Shown here: piece by piece, positions 50,465 to 58,723 of the stretch
How the letters are laid out: every line of letters begins with the position of its first letter
Position numbering within the stretch: the stretch's first letter is position 1
Origin: a bacterium
GTDB lineage: Bacteria; Bdellovibrionota; Bacteriovoracia; Bacteriovoracales; Bacteriovoracaceae
Assembly: GCA_030425045.1 (NCBI GenBank)
Contig: JAUHVL010000001.1
Coordinates: 1 to 64,000 of the forward strand
DNA length: 64,000 nucleotides
Direction of reading: 5' to 3'
Translations under genes and position numbers: made by a program
The notes under the pieces: model-generated
Told to the model about the DNA's origin: nothing
Seen by the model: only the letters and a program-made list of their open reading frames with translations
The model's database searches: none

Positions 50465-50480
50465 TGGTTCTATAGGACCA
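50465..50480. repeat. Isolated 16-bp palindrome downstream of parB
   Basis: TGGTTCTATAGGACCA, identical to two copies in the mnmE array and followed by GTTTTTT, in the 97-bp gap between the bactofilin start and the parB stop. It is the only copy seen outside mnmE. It could fold as a six-pair hairpin with a T-run on the plus strand, but no plus-strand gene needs ending there. Confidence 0.75.
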
Positions 50481-50508
50481 GTTTTTTGAGTTTTAATTTA
50501 AATCTAGA

Positions 50509-51405
50509 TTATTTGCCCTGCATTAAATAATCATAAACGCCATTAAACTCTTCTTCATTATTATAATGAATAACGATTTGTCCTGACCCATTCTTTTTAG
50601 ACTTTATTGCAAAGTGGTATCCTGTTTGCTTCATAAGATTATCAGCAAACTGCTCCATATCTTCATTTTGTGACTTTTTTGATTTTTGCTTAACTTTTTC
50701 TTCCTTGAAGCCTTTTTTCATAAGATCTTCAAGCTCTCTAACTGATAAGTTTTCTTTTACCGCTGTTTCTGCAAATTTTAATGCTAAGTCTTTATCTTTT
50801 TCTCCAGAAAGAACTTTTCCATGGCCAAAGCTCAAAAGCTCTTTTTGAAGCATATCAACAACAGTTCTAGGTAATTTTAAAATTCTTAGAAAGTTTGCAA
50901 CTGTCGAACGCTCTTTTCCTAATTGTTTGGCTAATTGTTCTTGAGTTAAATGATACTCATTCATTAATTGAAAATAAGCTATGGCCTCTTCAACACAGTT
51001 CAAATCTGACCTTTGAATATTTTCAATAACGGCCAAAACCATTTTATCTTTATCTGTGGCCCTTTTAATTATTACTGGAACATGAGTTAAACCAGCAAGC
51101 TTAGAGGCTCTTAATCTTCTTTCACCTGCAATTAATTCAAAGCCGTCTTTCGTTTTGGTTACAATTAGTGGTTGTAAAATTCCATTTTCTTTAATTGAAA
51201 GAGAAAGTTCTTGTAGTTCTTTTTCTTTAAAGATTTTTCTTGGTTGGTTTGGATTAGGCTCAATTGAACCAATTGGAACAGAAGAAGGACTTGTTTCAAC
51301 TTCTTTATTATTTTCTTTCTCTGTTAAGTTTGCTTTTAATAATTCATTTGGTGTTTCTTGAATTAATGAAGCTATACCTTTACCTAATGCAATTTTTTTC
51401 GCCAT
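50509..51405 (-). CDS. parB: Chromosome-partitioning protein ParB
   Basis: CTP-dependent sliding clamp that loads at parS and spreads, directing origin segregation. Seen: PSSVPIGSIEPNPNQPRKIF, the GERRLRASKLAG CTP-binding motif, NIQRSDLNCVEEA, and the HTH LTQEQLAKQLGKERSTVANFLR. A Lys-rich linker separates a C-terminal dimerisation domain. Length 298 is normal. Ten bases separate it from parA, and two perfect parS sites are a few kb away. Confidence 0.97.
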   Translation of the reverse strand: MAKKIALGKGIASLIQETPNELLKANLTEKENNKEVETSPSSVPIGSIEPNPNQPRKIFKEKELQELSLSIKENGILQPLIVTKTKDGFELIAGERRLRASKLAGLTHVPVIIKRATDKDKMVLAVIENIQRSDLNCVEEAIAYFQLMNEYHLTQEQLAKQLGKERSTVANFLRILKLPRTVVDMLQKELLSFGHGKVLSGEKDKDLALKFAETAVKENLSVRELEDLMKKGFKEEKVKQKSKKSQNEDMEQFADNLMKQTGYHFAIKSKKNGSGQIVIHYNNEEEFNGVYDYLMQGK

Positions 51406-51415
51406 TACTTTATCC

Positions 51416-52225
51416 TTAGTTCAACATTCCAGGTTGAATTTCTGCTGAGTCATTTTTTTGTCTTTCTCTTAAAACTAATTCTTTAGCTAAGCTTAAATAT
51501 GCTTCACTTCCTTTTGATTCCAAATCGTATAGAATAATTGGCTTACCAAAACTTGGTGCTTCTGAAAGTTTTACATTTCTTGGGATAGTCGTTTCAAATA
51601 CTTTTGTTCCGAAGTGCTCTTTTACCTCTCCACAGACTTGTTTATGCAGACTGGTTCTAGCATCAGACATCGTTAGTAAAATGCCTTCTATATAAAGCTT
51701 AGGATTTAATGAGTTTTGAATAAGCCTAATTGTATTTAATAATTGAGCAAGCCCTTCCATTGCAAAATATTCAGTCTGAAGTGGAATAATAACAGAGTCT
51801 GATGCCGTTAAAGCATTAACAGCAAGAATATTCATACTAGGCAGACAATCAATAATTACATAATCAAAATATTTGCCTACGCTCTCTAAGGCTATTTTTA
51901 ATTTTTGCTCTCTGGCAAATTCCGTAACAAGTTCTATTTCAGCACCTGCGAGATCTTGATCAGCTGGACATATTTTTAAATTTGGTAAATCTGTTTCATA
52001 AATAGCATCTTCTATACCTATTTTTCCGATCATAACCTGATATATATTATTTTCGGCATATGCCCCCTTCTCAAGGCCAACACCAACACTTGCATTACCT
52101 TGTGGATCTAAATCTACCAACAATACTTTTTTCCCTGTAACAGAGAGACAAGCTGCTAAATTTATAGCGGTTGTCGTCTTGCCTACACCGCCTTTTTGAT
52201 TTGAAACAGCAATAATTTTAGTCAT
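51416..52225 (-). CDS. parA: Chromosome-partitioning ATPase ParA/Soj
   Basis: Deviant Walker ATPase that moves ParB-parS complexes over the nucleoid. Seen: NQKGGVGKTTTAINLA, DLDPQGNASVG, DCLPSMNILAVNAL, and IPLQTEYFAMEGLAQL. Length 269 is standard for Soj-type proteins without an N-terminal HTH. The parA ATG starts directly after the rsmG stop with no gap, so the two are cotranslated. Confidence 0.98.
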   Translation of the reverse strand: MTKIIAVSNQKGGVGKTTTAINLAACLSVTGKKVLLVDLDPQGNASVGVGLEKGAYAENNIYQVMIGKIGIEDAIYETDLPNLKICPADQDLAGAEIELVTEFAREQKLKIALESVGKYFDYVIIDCLPSMNILAVNALTASDSVIIPLQTEYFAMEGLAQLLNTIRLIQNSLNPKLYIEGILLTMSDARTSLHKQVCGEVKEHFGTKVFETTIPRNVKLSEAPSFGKPIILYDLESKGSEAYLSLAKELVLRERQKNDSAEIQPGMLN

Positions 52226-52891
52226 TTAACGCTCCGTATCAACAATTATCTCACTTAACTTCTTTAGCTTTTTCTTTTTAAATGAAGCCGATGTTCCACG
52301 TGGAACATTTTTTTCTAAAATAACAATAGTTCTTTTTTCACCATGGGGCAATTCAAAGTATTCTTTTTTTAACATTCGCCAAGACTTATCAAGCTTCATG
52401 CTCTTTTCTTCGTTTTCATAGTCTGGCCCCTTGTAAAATAAGACAGTTACGTCCTCTGTGCAGTTAAGCTGATCTAGGCAAAGTTGAATTGTGCCGACTG
52501 CTTTAAAGGTAATAAAACAAGGGATATCTATTAAGAGCTCTTCACTTCTATAGTGAAAAGTTTTTACGTTGGTAAGGCCCATTATGTCTGAAATCTGCTG
52601 TACTACTTTCGCTTTTTTTCCCCTGGCCTCTAGACCTAAAAAGTTTTTCTCCTCAAATATTTTAGCTAATGGAATAAGTGGAAATCCACCGCCAAATCCA
52701 ATATCTAGACATAAATCATAATCTTCAAAGCGTGACTTTATACTTTCGAAATTTTCAAATGGAAAAACGCTGTCAATAATTTGCTTATGATAAAAGTCAT
52801 TAGCATCAAGAATTCTAGTTAGGTTGATGCCACTAAACTCGTTAGTATATAAGCTTAGTAAATGATCAGAAAATTCTCTTAAATATTGCAT
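52226..52891 (-). CDS. rsmG: 16S rRNA m7G527 methyltransferase RsmG
   Basis: SAM-dependent methylation of G527 of 16S rRNA. Seen: YDLCLDIGFGGGFPLIPLAKIF SAM loop, GLEARGKKAKVV, and TFKAVGTIQLCLDQL. The C-terminal tail contains NVPRGTS, encoded by one of the two parS sites, so a segregation site is built into the coding sequence. The start overlaps the mnmG end by 13 bp. Length 221 is normal. Confidence 0.94.
   Translation of the reverse strand: MQYLREFSDHLLSLYTNEFSGINLTRILDANDFYHKQIIDSVFPFENFESIKSRFEDYDLCLDIGFGGGFPLIPLAKIFEEKNFLGLEARGKKAKVVQQISDIMGLTNVKTFHYRSEELLIDIPCFITFKAVGTIQLCLDQLNCTEDVTVLFYKGPDYENEEKSMKLDKSWRMLKKEYFELPHGEKRTIVILEKNVPRGTSASFKKKKLKKLSEIIVDTER
52292..52307. other. parS site inside rsmG
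   Basis: Perfect 16-bp palindrome TGTTCCACGTGGAACA, the known parS form for ParB. It lies within the rsmG coding sequence, about 0.9 kb from the parB start. Confidence 0.93.
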
Positions 52892-54717
52892 GCTATAAAA
52901 GCCAGAGTTGCTGGTCGTATGCCATTAATATTTTTTAACTCAGAAAATGTTAATGGTTTAATTGAAGAAATTAGTTGTCGGCACTCTGTTGAGATATTAT
53001 GTGAATTAGAAAGTTCTTCCCAATTAATTTTTCTAGAATCTAGTTTTTCAACCTTTGTGTATTCTCTATCACTTCTTGCTATATAACCTTCATATTTTAT
53101 TGTAATAGAAACTTCTTTAATTAAAGCTGGATTGAGTAATAAGCCTACTTTTTCCAGAAAAGAAGATAAGAACTTGTATGGATCAACATGTCCCATTTTA
53201 AGCACTTCTTCTAGAAATATACCTTTGTCATTTCTAGGTATTTTAAACTTATCAAATAAGCTTTTAAATTCACTGTTAAAATTGAGATGTTTAGATTTAA
53301 TGGCTTTCAATAATACATTTTTTTCTAATAAATATTTTTCATAAAATGAGTCTAGTTTTGTTTTTAGGTTCATTTCCGATCTATATTTATACATTCTTGA
53401 AAAATTATTATCTTCTCGTATAAATAATCTATTTTCTGAGCGAGCAGTAAAAAGCCTATAAGGTTCTTCCCTATAGTTTGTCACTAAGTCTTCAATTAAA
53501 ACACCAATATAGCTATCTCTCCTAGAAAAAGTTATTTTATCTCTTCCAAGTAAAGATAAAGAAGAAGAGAGGCCTGCAACGAAGCCTTGTGCAGCAGCTT
53601 CTTCATAGCCAGAAGTTCCGTTTACCTGGCCGGCAAAGTATAATCCAGGAATTGCTTTGTACTCTAATTGCTTATCTAGTTCCCGAGTGTCGACAACATC
53701 ATATTCTACTGCATAACCATAATTAATTATCTCTGAATCTTTTAAAGCAGGAATAGTTTTGAGTATTTTCTCTTGAACAGTCTTGGGTAAACTTGTCGAT
53801 AGTCCGTTTGGATAGACTGTTTCTATATCTAAGCCTTCTTTTTCTATAAAAAGATGATGCTTTTTTCTATCAGGGTATCGAAAAACCTTATCTTCTATAC
53901 TTGGGCAGTATCTAGGTCCAACAGCCATAATCTGCCCATTAAATAAAGGAGAAGAATTTTTACTCGACTCAATTAAATTATGAGTTTCTTCGTTGGTCCA
54001 AGTAATATAGCAGTCGATTTGCTTTAAAAACCTTTTAGACAACTCATGAGAAAAGTGAAAATTAAAAGTATTTGAATCAGAAGGCTGAACCTCCATCATT
54101 TCATAATTTATAGTATTTCTATTAAGCCTAGGTGGAGTACCAGTTTTAAACTTTTTTACGTTTGTTTTAACATTGGAAAATATCTCTTTTGCACCACTAG
54201 AGTTATCAGACTCATATCTTCCACCAGTTCTTACCTCAGATCCAATATGTGTTCTTCCAGATAAAAAGGTACCAGCAGTAACTATCAATTTTTTACATTC
54301 TAAAATCCGGCCAGACTCAAGGCTTAACTCAAAACAGTTTTCTGAAGCAACACCCATAAGCTTGTCACGGATAATTTCAATTCTCGTTTCCGTTGAGATA
54401 ATTTTTTCAGCGAATTCTGTATATCTTTCTTTATCAACTTGCACCCTAGTACTATGAACCGCATAACCCTTGCTCTCATTAAGAGTTCTGTATTGAATGC
54501 CAGCTAAATCAGCAAGTCTTCCCATTAAACCACCGAGAGCATCAAGCTCTTTAACGACCTGTCCTTTACCAACGCCACCAATTGCAGGATTACATGGTGT
54601 AGACGCAAGACCTACTCCGGGAAGTGTGACGATTCCAACATTTAAATTGAATTGGCTTGCAATCCAGGCAGCTTCAACGCCGGCGTGACCACCGCCAATA
54701 ATAAGTATGTCAAACAT
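52879..54717 (-). CDS. mnmG: tRNA uridine 5-carboxymethylaminomethyl-modifying enzyme MnmG (GidA)
   Basis: FAD- and NADH-dependent partner of MnmE for cmnm5U34 in tRNA. Seen: FDILIIGGGHAGVEAAWIA dinucleotide motif, CNPAIGGVGKGQVVKELDALGG, GTPPRLNR, YCPSIEDKV, and GLYFAGQVNGTSGYEEAAAQG. The ATG at 54717 is used because the upstream ATG at 54744 would begin inside a parS site and add nine unrelated residues; GGAG lies four bases upstream of 54717. Confidence 0.97.
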   Translation of the reverse strand: MFDILIIGGGHAGVEAAWIASQFNLNVGIVTLPGVGLASTPCNPAIGGVGKGQVVKELDALGGLMGRLADLAGIQYRTLNESKGYAVHSTRVQVDKERYTEFAEKIISTETRIEIIRDKLMGVASENCFELSLESGRILECKKLIVTAGTFLSGRTHIGSEVRTGGRYESDNSSGAKEIFSNVKTNVKKFKTGTPPRLNRNTINYEMMEVQPSDSNTFNFHFSHELSKRFLKQIDCYITWTNEETHNLIESSKNSSPLFNGQIMAVGPRYCPSIEDKVFRYPDRKKHHLFIEKEGLDIETVYPNGLSTSLPKTVQEKILKTIPALKDSEIINYGYAVEYDVVDTRELDKQLEYKAIPGLYFAGQVNGTSGYEEAAAQGFVAGLSSSLSLLGRDKITFSRRDSYIGVLIEDLVTNYREEPYRLFTARSENRLFIREDNNFSRMYKYRSEMNLKTKLDSFYEKYLLEKNVLLKAIKSKHLNFNSEFKSLFDKFKIPRNDKGIFLEEVLKMGHVDPYKFLSSFLEKVGLLLNPALIKEVSITIKYEGYIARSDREYTKVEKLDSRKINWEELSNSHNISTECRQLISSIKPLTFSELKNINGIRPATLAFIACNI

Positions 54718-54727
54718 AGCTCTCCAA

Positions 54728-54743
54728 TGTTCCACGTGGAACA
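54728..54743. other. parS site between mnmE and mnmG
   Basis: A second perfect copy of TGTTCCACGTGGAACA, in the short gap before the mnmG start. With the copy in rsmG it frames mnmG. Both are within about 6 kb of the dnaA-dnaN origin candidate. Confidence 0.94.
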
Positions 54744-54762
54744 TTATTTACTTTATGTTTTG

Positions 54763-56268
54763 TTATTTTCCAATGCAGAAGTTTGAAAATACATGGTTTA
54801 GTACGTTATCTGGGGTTGTAATACCTAGCAACTCATCAAGAAGGATAGATAACCTATTGAATTCATGTGAAAACAGAGTAATATCATCAAGTAAGTAATT
54901 ATTATTACTTAATTCGCACCACTCGTTGAAAATATTTAAAATCAAGTTTTTCTGACGATCTGAGTTTATACCTACTTCTTTTGAAACTATATTAAACTTT
55001 TGTTCAATAAATCTCTCTATATCATTGAATTTATTGGATTTTATATATGGTTCTATAGAACCACTTTTAACATCTGGTCCGATAGGACCATCAATAATAA
55101 GTAACTTTGGTTCTATAGGACCACTTTTTATAAAATCAATTGGTTCTATAGGACCAGCTTCTTTTGTCCAAACTGGTCCGATAGGACCACTTTTTTCACT
55201 GAAACTAAATGGAGGTATCTTATTGTTTTTACTATAAAATTCTTTAAACTTTTCTAAAAAACTTGGCTGCTGTGCATGTGTAAATATCAATAAATCAACG
55301 TCTGAGACTGCATAAGTTTTCTTATTAAATAAATTGATAACCTGAATTTTAAAAAAAGCATTTTTAACAGCAGTAAAACTTCTTTTTACCCCTTCTTGCT
55401 CAACTTTATCTTTTGATTCTCTTATTCCTGCAGTATCTATTAAACGAAACTGATTATTATTTATAACAATTGATTCAGAAACCAGATCCCTAGTGGTTCC
55501 CTCAATATTTGTAACGATTGATCGATCAAAAGATAAAAAATTATTAAAAAAAGTACTTTTACCAGAGTTAGGTTCACCAATTAAAGCTATCGAAGGATTA
55601 AATAGTGAACCGGTATCAACCTCTGTTCTCTTTTTTAATGAAAACAGCAATCTTTCAAACTGTTGAGTTCGATCTTTTAATAATTGATCAAACTTCTCTT
55701 CCCCAATATCATCTAAAAAATCAATCCCTAGCTCAATCGCCGATCTCAAATTTAGATAACTTTCACGTAATTGACAGTAACTATTGTACAATTCTCCATT
55801 TAAACCAGATAAGCCTTCTGTTAAGGCGTAAGTATTTTTGGCATTTAAAAATTGCTCTAACCCTTCGAGCTGAAATAAATCCATTTTATTATTTTTATAA
55901 GCTCGGTATGAAAACTCACCAGGGAGTGCTAATTGAAAATTATACTGGTTACAAAAATATTTAAGAATTCGATTAATATTGAGCTGATTACCGTGGACAT
56001 GAAGTTCAATCAAATTTTCGCCAGTGTAGCTAGCAGGTGCTCGGAAACTTAATAATAAAACTTCATCAATTATACTCTTAGAAGATTTATCAATAATTTT
56101 ACAAAAATAGGCTTTTCTATCTTCAATTCTATTAAAATCGATACTTAGTGAATCATTGATTAATGAAAGGCTATCTGGAGAAGAGATCCTTAAGATTGCA
56201 ATAGCGGTATTTTCTTTTCTCCCCGTACTACAAGCAATGATTGGCCCTGAATGATCAAAATTTATCAT
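54763..56268 (-). CDS. mnmE: tRNA modification GTPase MnmE (TrmE) with repeat insert and degenerate G domain
   Basis: GTPase partner of MnmG in cmnm5U34 tRNA modification. The N-terminal folate-binding domain (about 5-125), helical part, G1 GEPNSGKST (near residue 230), G2 GTTRD and G3 DTAGIRES are intact, and the C-terminus ends FCIGK with the catalytic Cys. But no NKxD (G4) or SA (G5) motif is visible: their place (about 345-410) holds five GPI[G/E]P-type repeats encoded by 16-bp palindromes. Length 501 versus about 455 usual. Guanine specificity may be lost or supplied differently. The start overlaps the yidC stop by one base. Confidence 0.93.
   Translation of the reverse strand: MINFDHSGPIIACSTGRKENTAIAILRISSPDSLSLINDSLSIDFNRIEDRKAYFCKIIDKSSKSIIDEVLLLSFRAPASYTGENLIELHVHGNQLNINRILKYFCNQYNFQLALPGEFSYRAYKNNKMDLFQLEGLEQFLNAKNTYALTEGLSGLNGELYNSYCQLRESYLNLRSAIELGIDFLDDIGEEKFDQLLKDRTQQFERLLFSLKKRTEVDTGSLFNPSIALIGEPNSGKSTFFNNFLSFDRSIVTNIEGTTRDLVSESIVINNNQFRLIDTAGIRESKDKVEQEGVKRSFTAVKNAFFKIQVINLFNKKTYAVSDVDLLIFTHAQQPSFLEKFKEFYSKNNKIPPFSFSEKSGPIGPVWTKEAGPIEPIDFIKSGPIEPKLLIIDGPIGPDVKSGSIEPYIKSNKFNDIERFIEQKFNIVSKEVGINSDRQKNLILNIFNEWCELSNNNYLLDDITLFSHEFNRLSILLDELLGITTPDNVLNHVFSNFCIGK
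55048..55189. repeat. Array of five in-frame 16-bp palindromes within mnmE
   Basis: Copies begin at 55048 (TGGTTCTATAGAACCA, perfect), 55075 and 55174 (TGGTCCGATAGGACCA), 55108 and 55141 (TGGTTCTATAGGACCA). Steps are 27, 33, 33 and 33 bp, all multiples of three, so each copy is read in the same frame as GPI[G/E]P or GSIEP. Most copies are followed by a short T-run on the plus strand, which also occurs at the isolated 50465 copy, so the unit may be a little longer than 16 bp. Intervening 11-17 bp are unrelated between units. Confidence 0.9.
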
Positions 56269-57752
56269 TAATCTTTTGCAAATTTATAAACAGCAAGCTG
56301 TTGGACGATACCAAAGATTGTTGAAACAAAGATATAGAGGTTAAGACCCGCTGGAAGGTCTTTCATAAAAAATCCCATAATTAGCGGCATAAATAACATT
56401 ATTTTCTGCTGAGTTGGATCGGTAGAAGTACTAGGATTTAGCTTCATCTGGCCCAACATTGAAACACCCATCAATACGGGCAGAACATAGTACGGATCCT
56501 TTGAGCTTAAGTCTGTTATCCAAAAATAAAAAGGAGCATTAACTAACTCAACAGCATTATAAAGAACGCGATAAAGTGCGAAAAAGACCGGCATTTGCAG
56601 TAATAATGGAAAGCAACCACCTAGTGGATTCGCGCCTGCTTTTTTAAAAAGATCCATGGTTTCTTTTTGCTGTCGTGGCAGATCATCTTTAAATTTTTCT
56701 TTTATTTTCGCTAATTCTGGCTGAAGTTTTTGCATTTTCTTCATGCTTTTAAACGACTTAATCTGCAATGGAAATGTAATGAGTTTCACTATTAAAGTTA
56801 AGATTATAATCGCCCAACCATAATTTGGAATATAATTATAAATATATTGAAGTAAACGGAGAATTGGCTCAGCCAGGATACCAAAAAAACCAAAATCAAC
56901 GGAAAGATGTAAATTATCTCCCATGCTCGTTAATAAATCGTAGTTTTTCTTAGTGAAAATATAATAACCCTTCTGTGAAGAAGAAGGCTTTACAGTTTCT
57001 ATATAAAACTTTTCATTATCAACTTGAAACTTTGTTAACTGCTTGGAATCAAAGACGAAATTAAAAATATGGTAGTGGTAATCCAAACCAAACCATTTTG
57101 TGTTCCCATCACCAATTTCTTGATCATCACCTACAGTAAATCTTTCAACCTCAGTCAACTTTACGATGTATTCTTTTAATAAATTACTATCTTCGCTCTT
57201 AGATGAATTAAATATAAAACGGTAACGATACTCCCTACTTGAAGTAAATTTTACATCAAATTTACCAGTCTCACTTAGTGTTCCTATAAATCTTAAATCT
57301 AAATTTTTATCAATACCCTCTACTGAATATGCATTAACTTTGTTTATTTCAAAAAATGGGATTAAGTATCTTCCTTGAGAATCAATCAATTGAAACTGAT
57401 GAGGATTCTTTGCATTGAAAATTTCATTAAAATCAAAAATTGAACTTGTAGATTTACTATCCGAAATACTTAGACTGTTATCTATAACAATTTTGTTATC
57501 ACCGTTTTCCAGTAAGAACGTCATTACCTCTTTTGCTTCTCCTGTATTAGAAATATTCTCAACATCTTTTGAGGTTGTATTTTGAACTTCTTTACTTTCG
57601 ACAACCGTTTCAACTTTCTTAGCCTGAGTAGCAACTGGTGTGGTTGGAGTTTTAATAGGATGTTTAGGTGCAAAAAACGCTTGCCAAGAAACAAGCACAA
57701 GACCTGATAGGACTATCGCAAGAAAAATTCTCTTTTGTTCTGTATCGTTCAT
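56268..57752 (-). CDS. yidC: Membrane protein insertase YidC
   Basis: Inserts membrane proteins with or without SecYEG. N-terminal TM (about 8-26), a Ser/Thr/Lys-rich linker, a large periplasmic beta domain (about 75-270), then the conserved five-helix core with NYGWAIIILTLIVKLITFPL, KMQKLQPELAKIKEKFK and GGCFPLLLQMPVFFALYRVL. Length 494 is typical of Gram-negative YidC. The usual Jag/R3H gene between yidC and mnmE is absent. Confidence 0.97.
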   Translation of the reverse strand: MNDTEQKRIFLAIVLSGLVLVSWQAFFAPKHPIKTPTTPVATQAKKVETVVESKEVQNTTSKDVENISNTGEAKEVMTFLLENGDNKIVIDNSLSISDSKSTSSIFDFNEIFNAKNPHQFQLIDSQGRYLIPFFEINKVNAYSVEGIDKNLDLRFIGTLSETGKFDVKFTSSREYRYRFIFNSSKSEDSNLLKEYIVKLTEVERFTVGDDQEIGDGNTKWFGLDYHYHIFNFVFDSKQLTKFQVDNEKFYIETVKPSSSQKGYYIFTKKNYDLLTSMGDNLHLSVDFGFFGILAEPILRLLQYIYNYIPNYGWAIIILTLIVKLITFPLQIKSFKSMKKMQKLQPELAKIKEKFKDDLPRQQKETMDLFKKAGANPLGGCFPLLLQMPVFFALYRVLYNAVELVNAPFYFWITDLSSKDPYYVLPVLMGVSMLGQMKLNPSTSTDPTQQKIMLFMPLIMGFFMKDLPAGLNLYIFVSTIFGIVQQLAVYKFAKD

Positions 57753-57796
57753 TAACTTTACCTCAATCTAAGAAAGGTTCTTAAATTAATTTCACT

Positions 57797-58021
57797 TCAT
57801 TTTTTCGGGCAAGGATCATAACCGCCTGAATGAAAAGGATTACATTTAATTATTCTGATCGTTGAATACCATATTGCCTTGTAAAAAGGAAAGCGTTGTA
57901 AACAGTCTGCTGCATACTGACTACAAGACGGATGAAAGCGACAATTATTTCCAAGCAAAGGCGATAATAAATATTTATAGAACTTTATGAGCCAAATAAA
58001 TATTTTATTTAACACATGCAT
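57797..58021 (-). CDS. yidD: Membrane protein insertion efficiency factor YidD
   Basis: Small amphipathic protein that aids YidC. Diagnostic motif FYKYLLSPLLGNNCRFHPSCSQYA is intact with two Cys, and the GGYDPCPKK tail fits. 74 residues is standard. It overlaps rnpA by 13 bp, the usual arrangement. Confidence 0.96.
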   Translation of the reverse strand: MHVLNKIFIWLIKFYKYLLSPLLGNNCRFHPSCSQYAADCLQRFPFYKAIWYSTIRIIKCNPFHSGGYDPCPKK

Positions 58022-58350
58022 TCAAAGACTCGATTTAGATCATCATTGATATCAGCAGAAGAGAAATCAGCATTCTTTTTGGCTACGGCCAATAAATCGT
58101 AACCCTTATTTCTCAATCTTGAAGTTCTAAATGCTTCTCTTACCTTTCTTTTAATTTTATTTCTAAAAATAGCATTTCCGTTTTTTTTGGACACAGAAAT
58201 TCCTAATCGACTTGTATTTGAACCTTCGATTAATGTTGGTTTGAAATAAATAACAAAAAGATCGGACGTCTTTCTTTTAGATTTTGATTTTAGGTACTGG
58301 AAATCATGAGGTTTTAATAACCTTGATGATTTTGAAAATGAGAAACTCAT
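58009..58350 (-). CDS. rnpA: Ribonuclease P protein component
   Basis: Protein subunit that helps RNase P bind pre-tRNA leaders. Seen: RLGISVSKKNGNAIFRNKIKRKVREAFR, the conserved RNR-type helix motif (here FRNKIKRKVREAFR). Length 113 is standard. Fourteen bases downstream of rpmH, the universal rpmH-rnpA pair. Confidence 0.96.
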   Translation of the reverse strand: MSFSFSKSSRLLKPHDFQYLKSKSKRKTSDLFVIYFKPTLIEGSNTSRLGISVSKKNGNAIFRNKIKRKVREAFRTSRLRNKGYDLLAVAKKNADFSSADINDDLNRVFECMC

Positions 58351-58364
58351 GAATTACTTAAATA

Positions 58365-58517
58365 TTACTTAGAACCAGTAGATACGGTTAAACTCTTACG
58401 ACCTTTTCTTCTTCTGGCGTTGATAACTTTTTTACCACCAGCAGTAGCCATTCTCTTAAGAAAACCGTGTACACGAAGGCGTTTCTTTCTTCTTGGTTGC
58501 CATGTTCTTTTACTCAT
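58365..58517 (-). CDS. rpmH: 50S ribosomal protein L34
   Basis: A 50-residue basic protein, [20 protein letters not shown] then [20 protein letters not shown], matching L34 throughout, including the TAGG and RRRKGR parts. The C-terminal [10 protein letters not shown] is slightly longer than in many bacteria. AAGGTG lies before the ATG. It is divergent from dnaA with a 206-bp gap. Confidence 0.96.
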   Translation of the reverse strand: MSKRTWQPRRKKRLRVHGFLKRMATAGGKKVINARRRKGRKSLTVSTGSK

Positions 58518-58723
58518 ATATTACACCTTGTCAAAATCGAAATAAGTAGGTTCTTTTACATTCTTAATAACAGAAGGTCAATTAACCTAGCGGAATGCAC
58601 AAGAAAAATGTAAGAAATCTTAAGGCATACTGACCTATCTCACTATTGCACTATCTTTCAATCTCATGCTACAAATCTCTCCCCTACATAAGACAACAAT
58701 TACTCGATGTGAAAGGACTTTCT

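Noticed and set aside
50465-50490. Rho-independent terminator from the isolated palindrome plus T-run
   Set aside because: It reads on the plus strand, whereas both adjacent genes are on the minus strand.
55048-55189. CRISPR-like repeat/spacer pattern (16-bp repeats, 11-17-bp gaps)
   Set aside because: Repeats and gaps are too short, the array is in-frame within mnmE, and there are no cas genes.
55025-55237. Open plus-strand frame through the palindrome array, also coding GPIGP repeats
   Set aside because: Palindromes spaced in multiples of three stay open on both strands; it has no ribosome site or other gene features.
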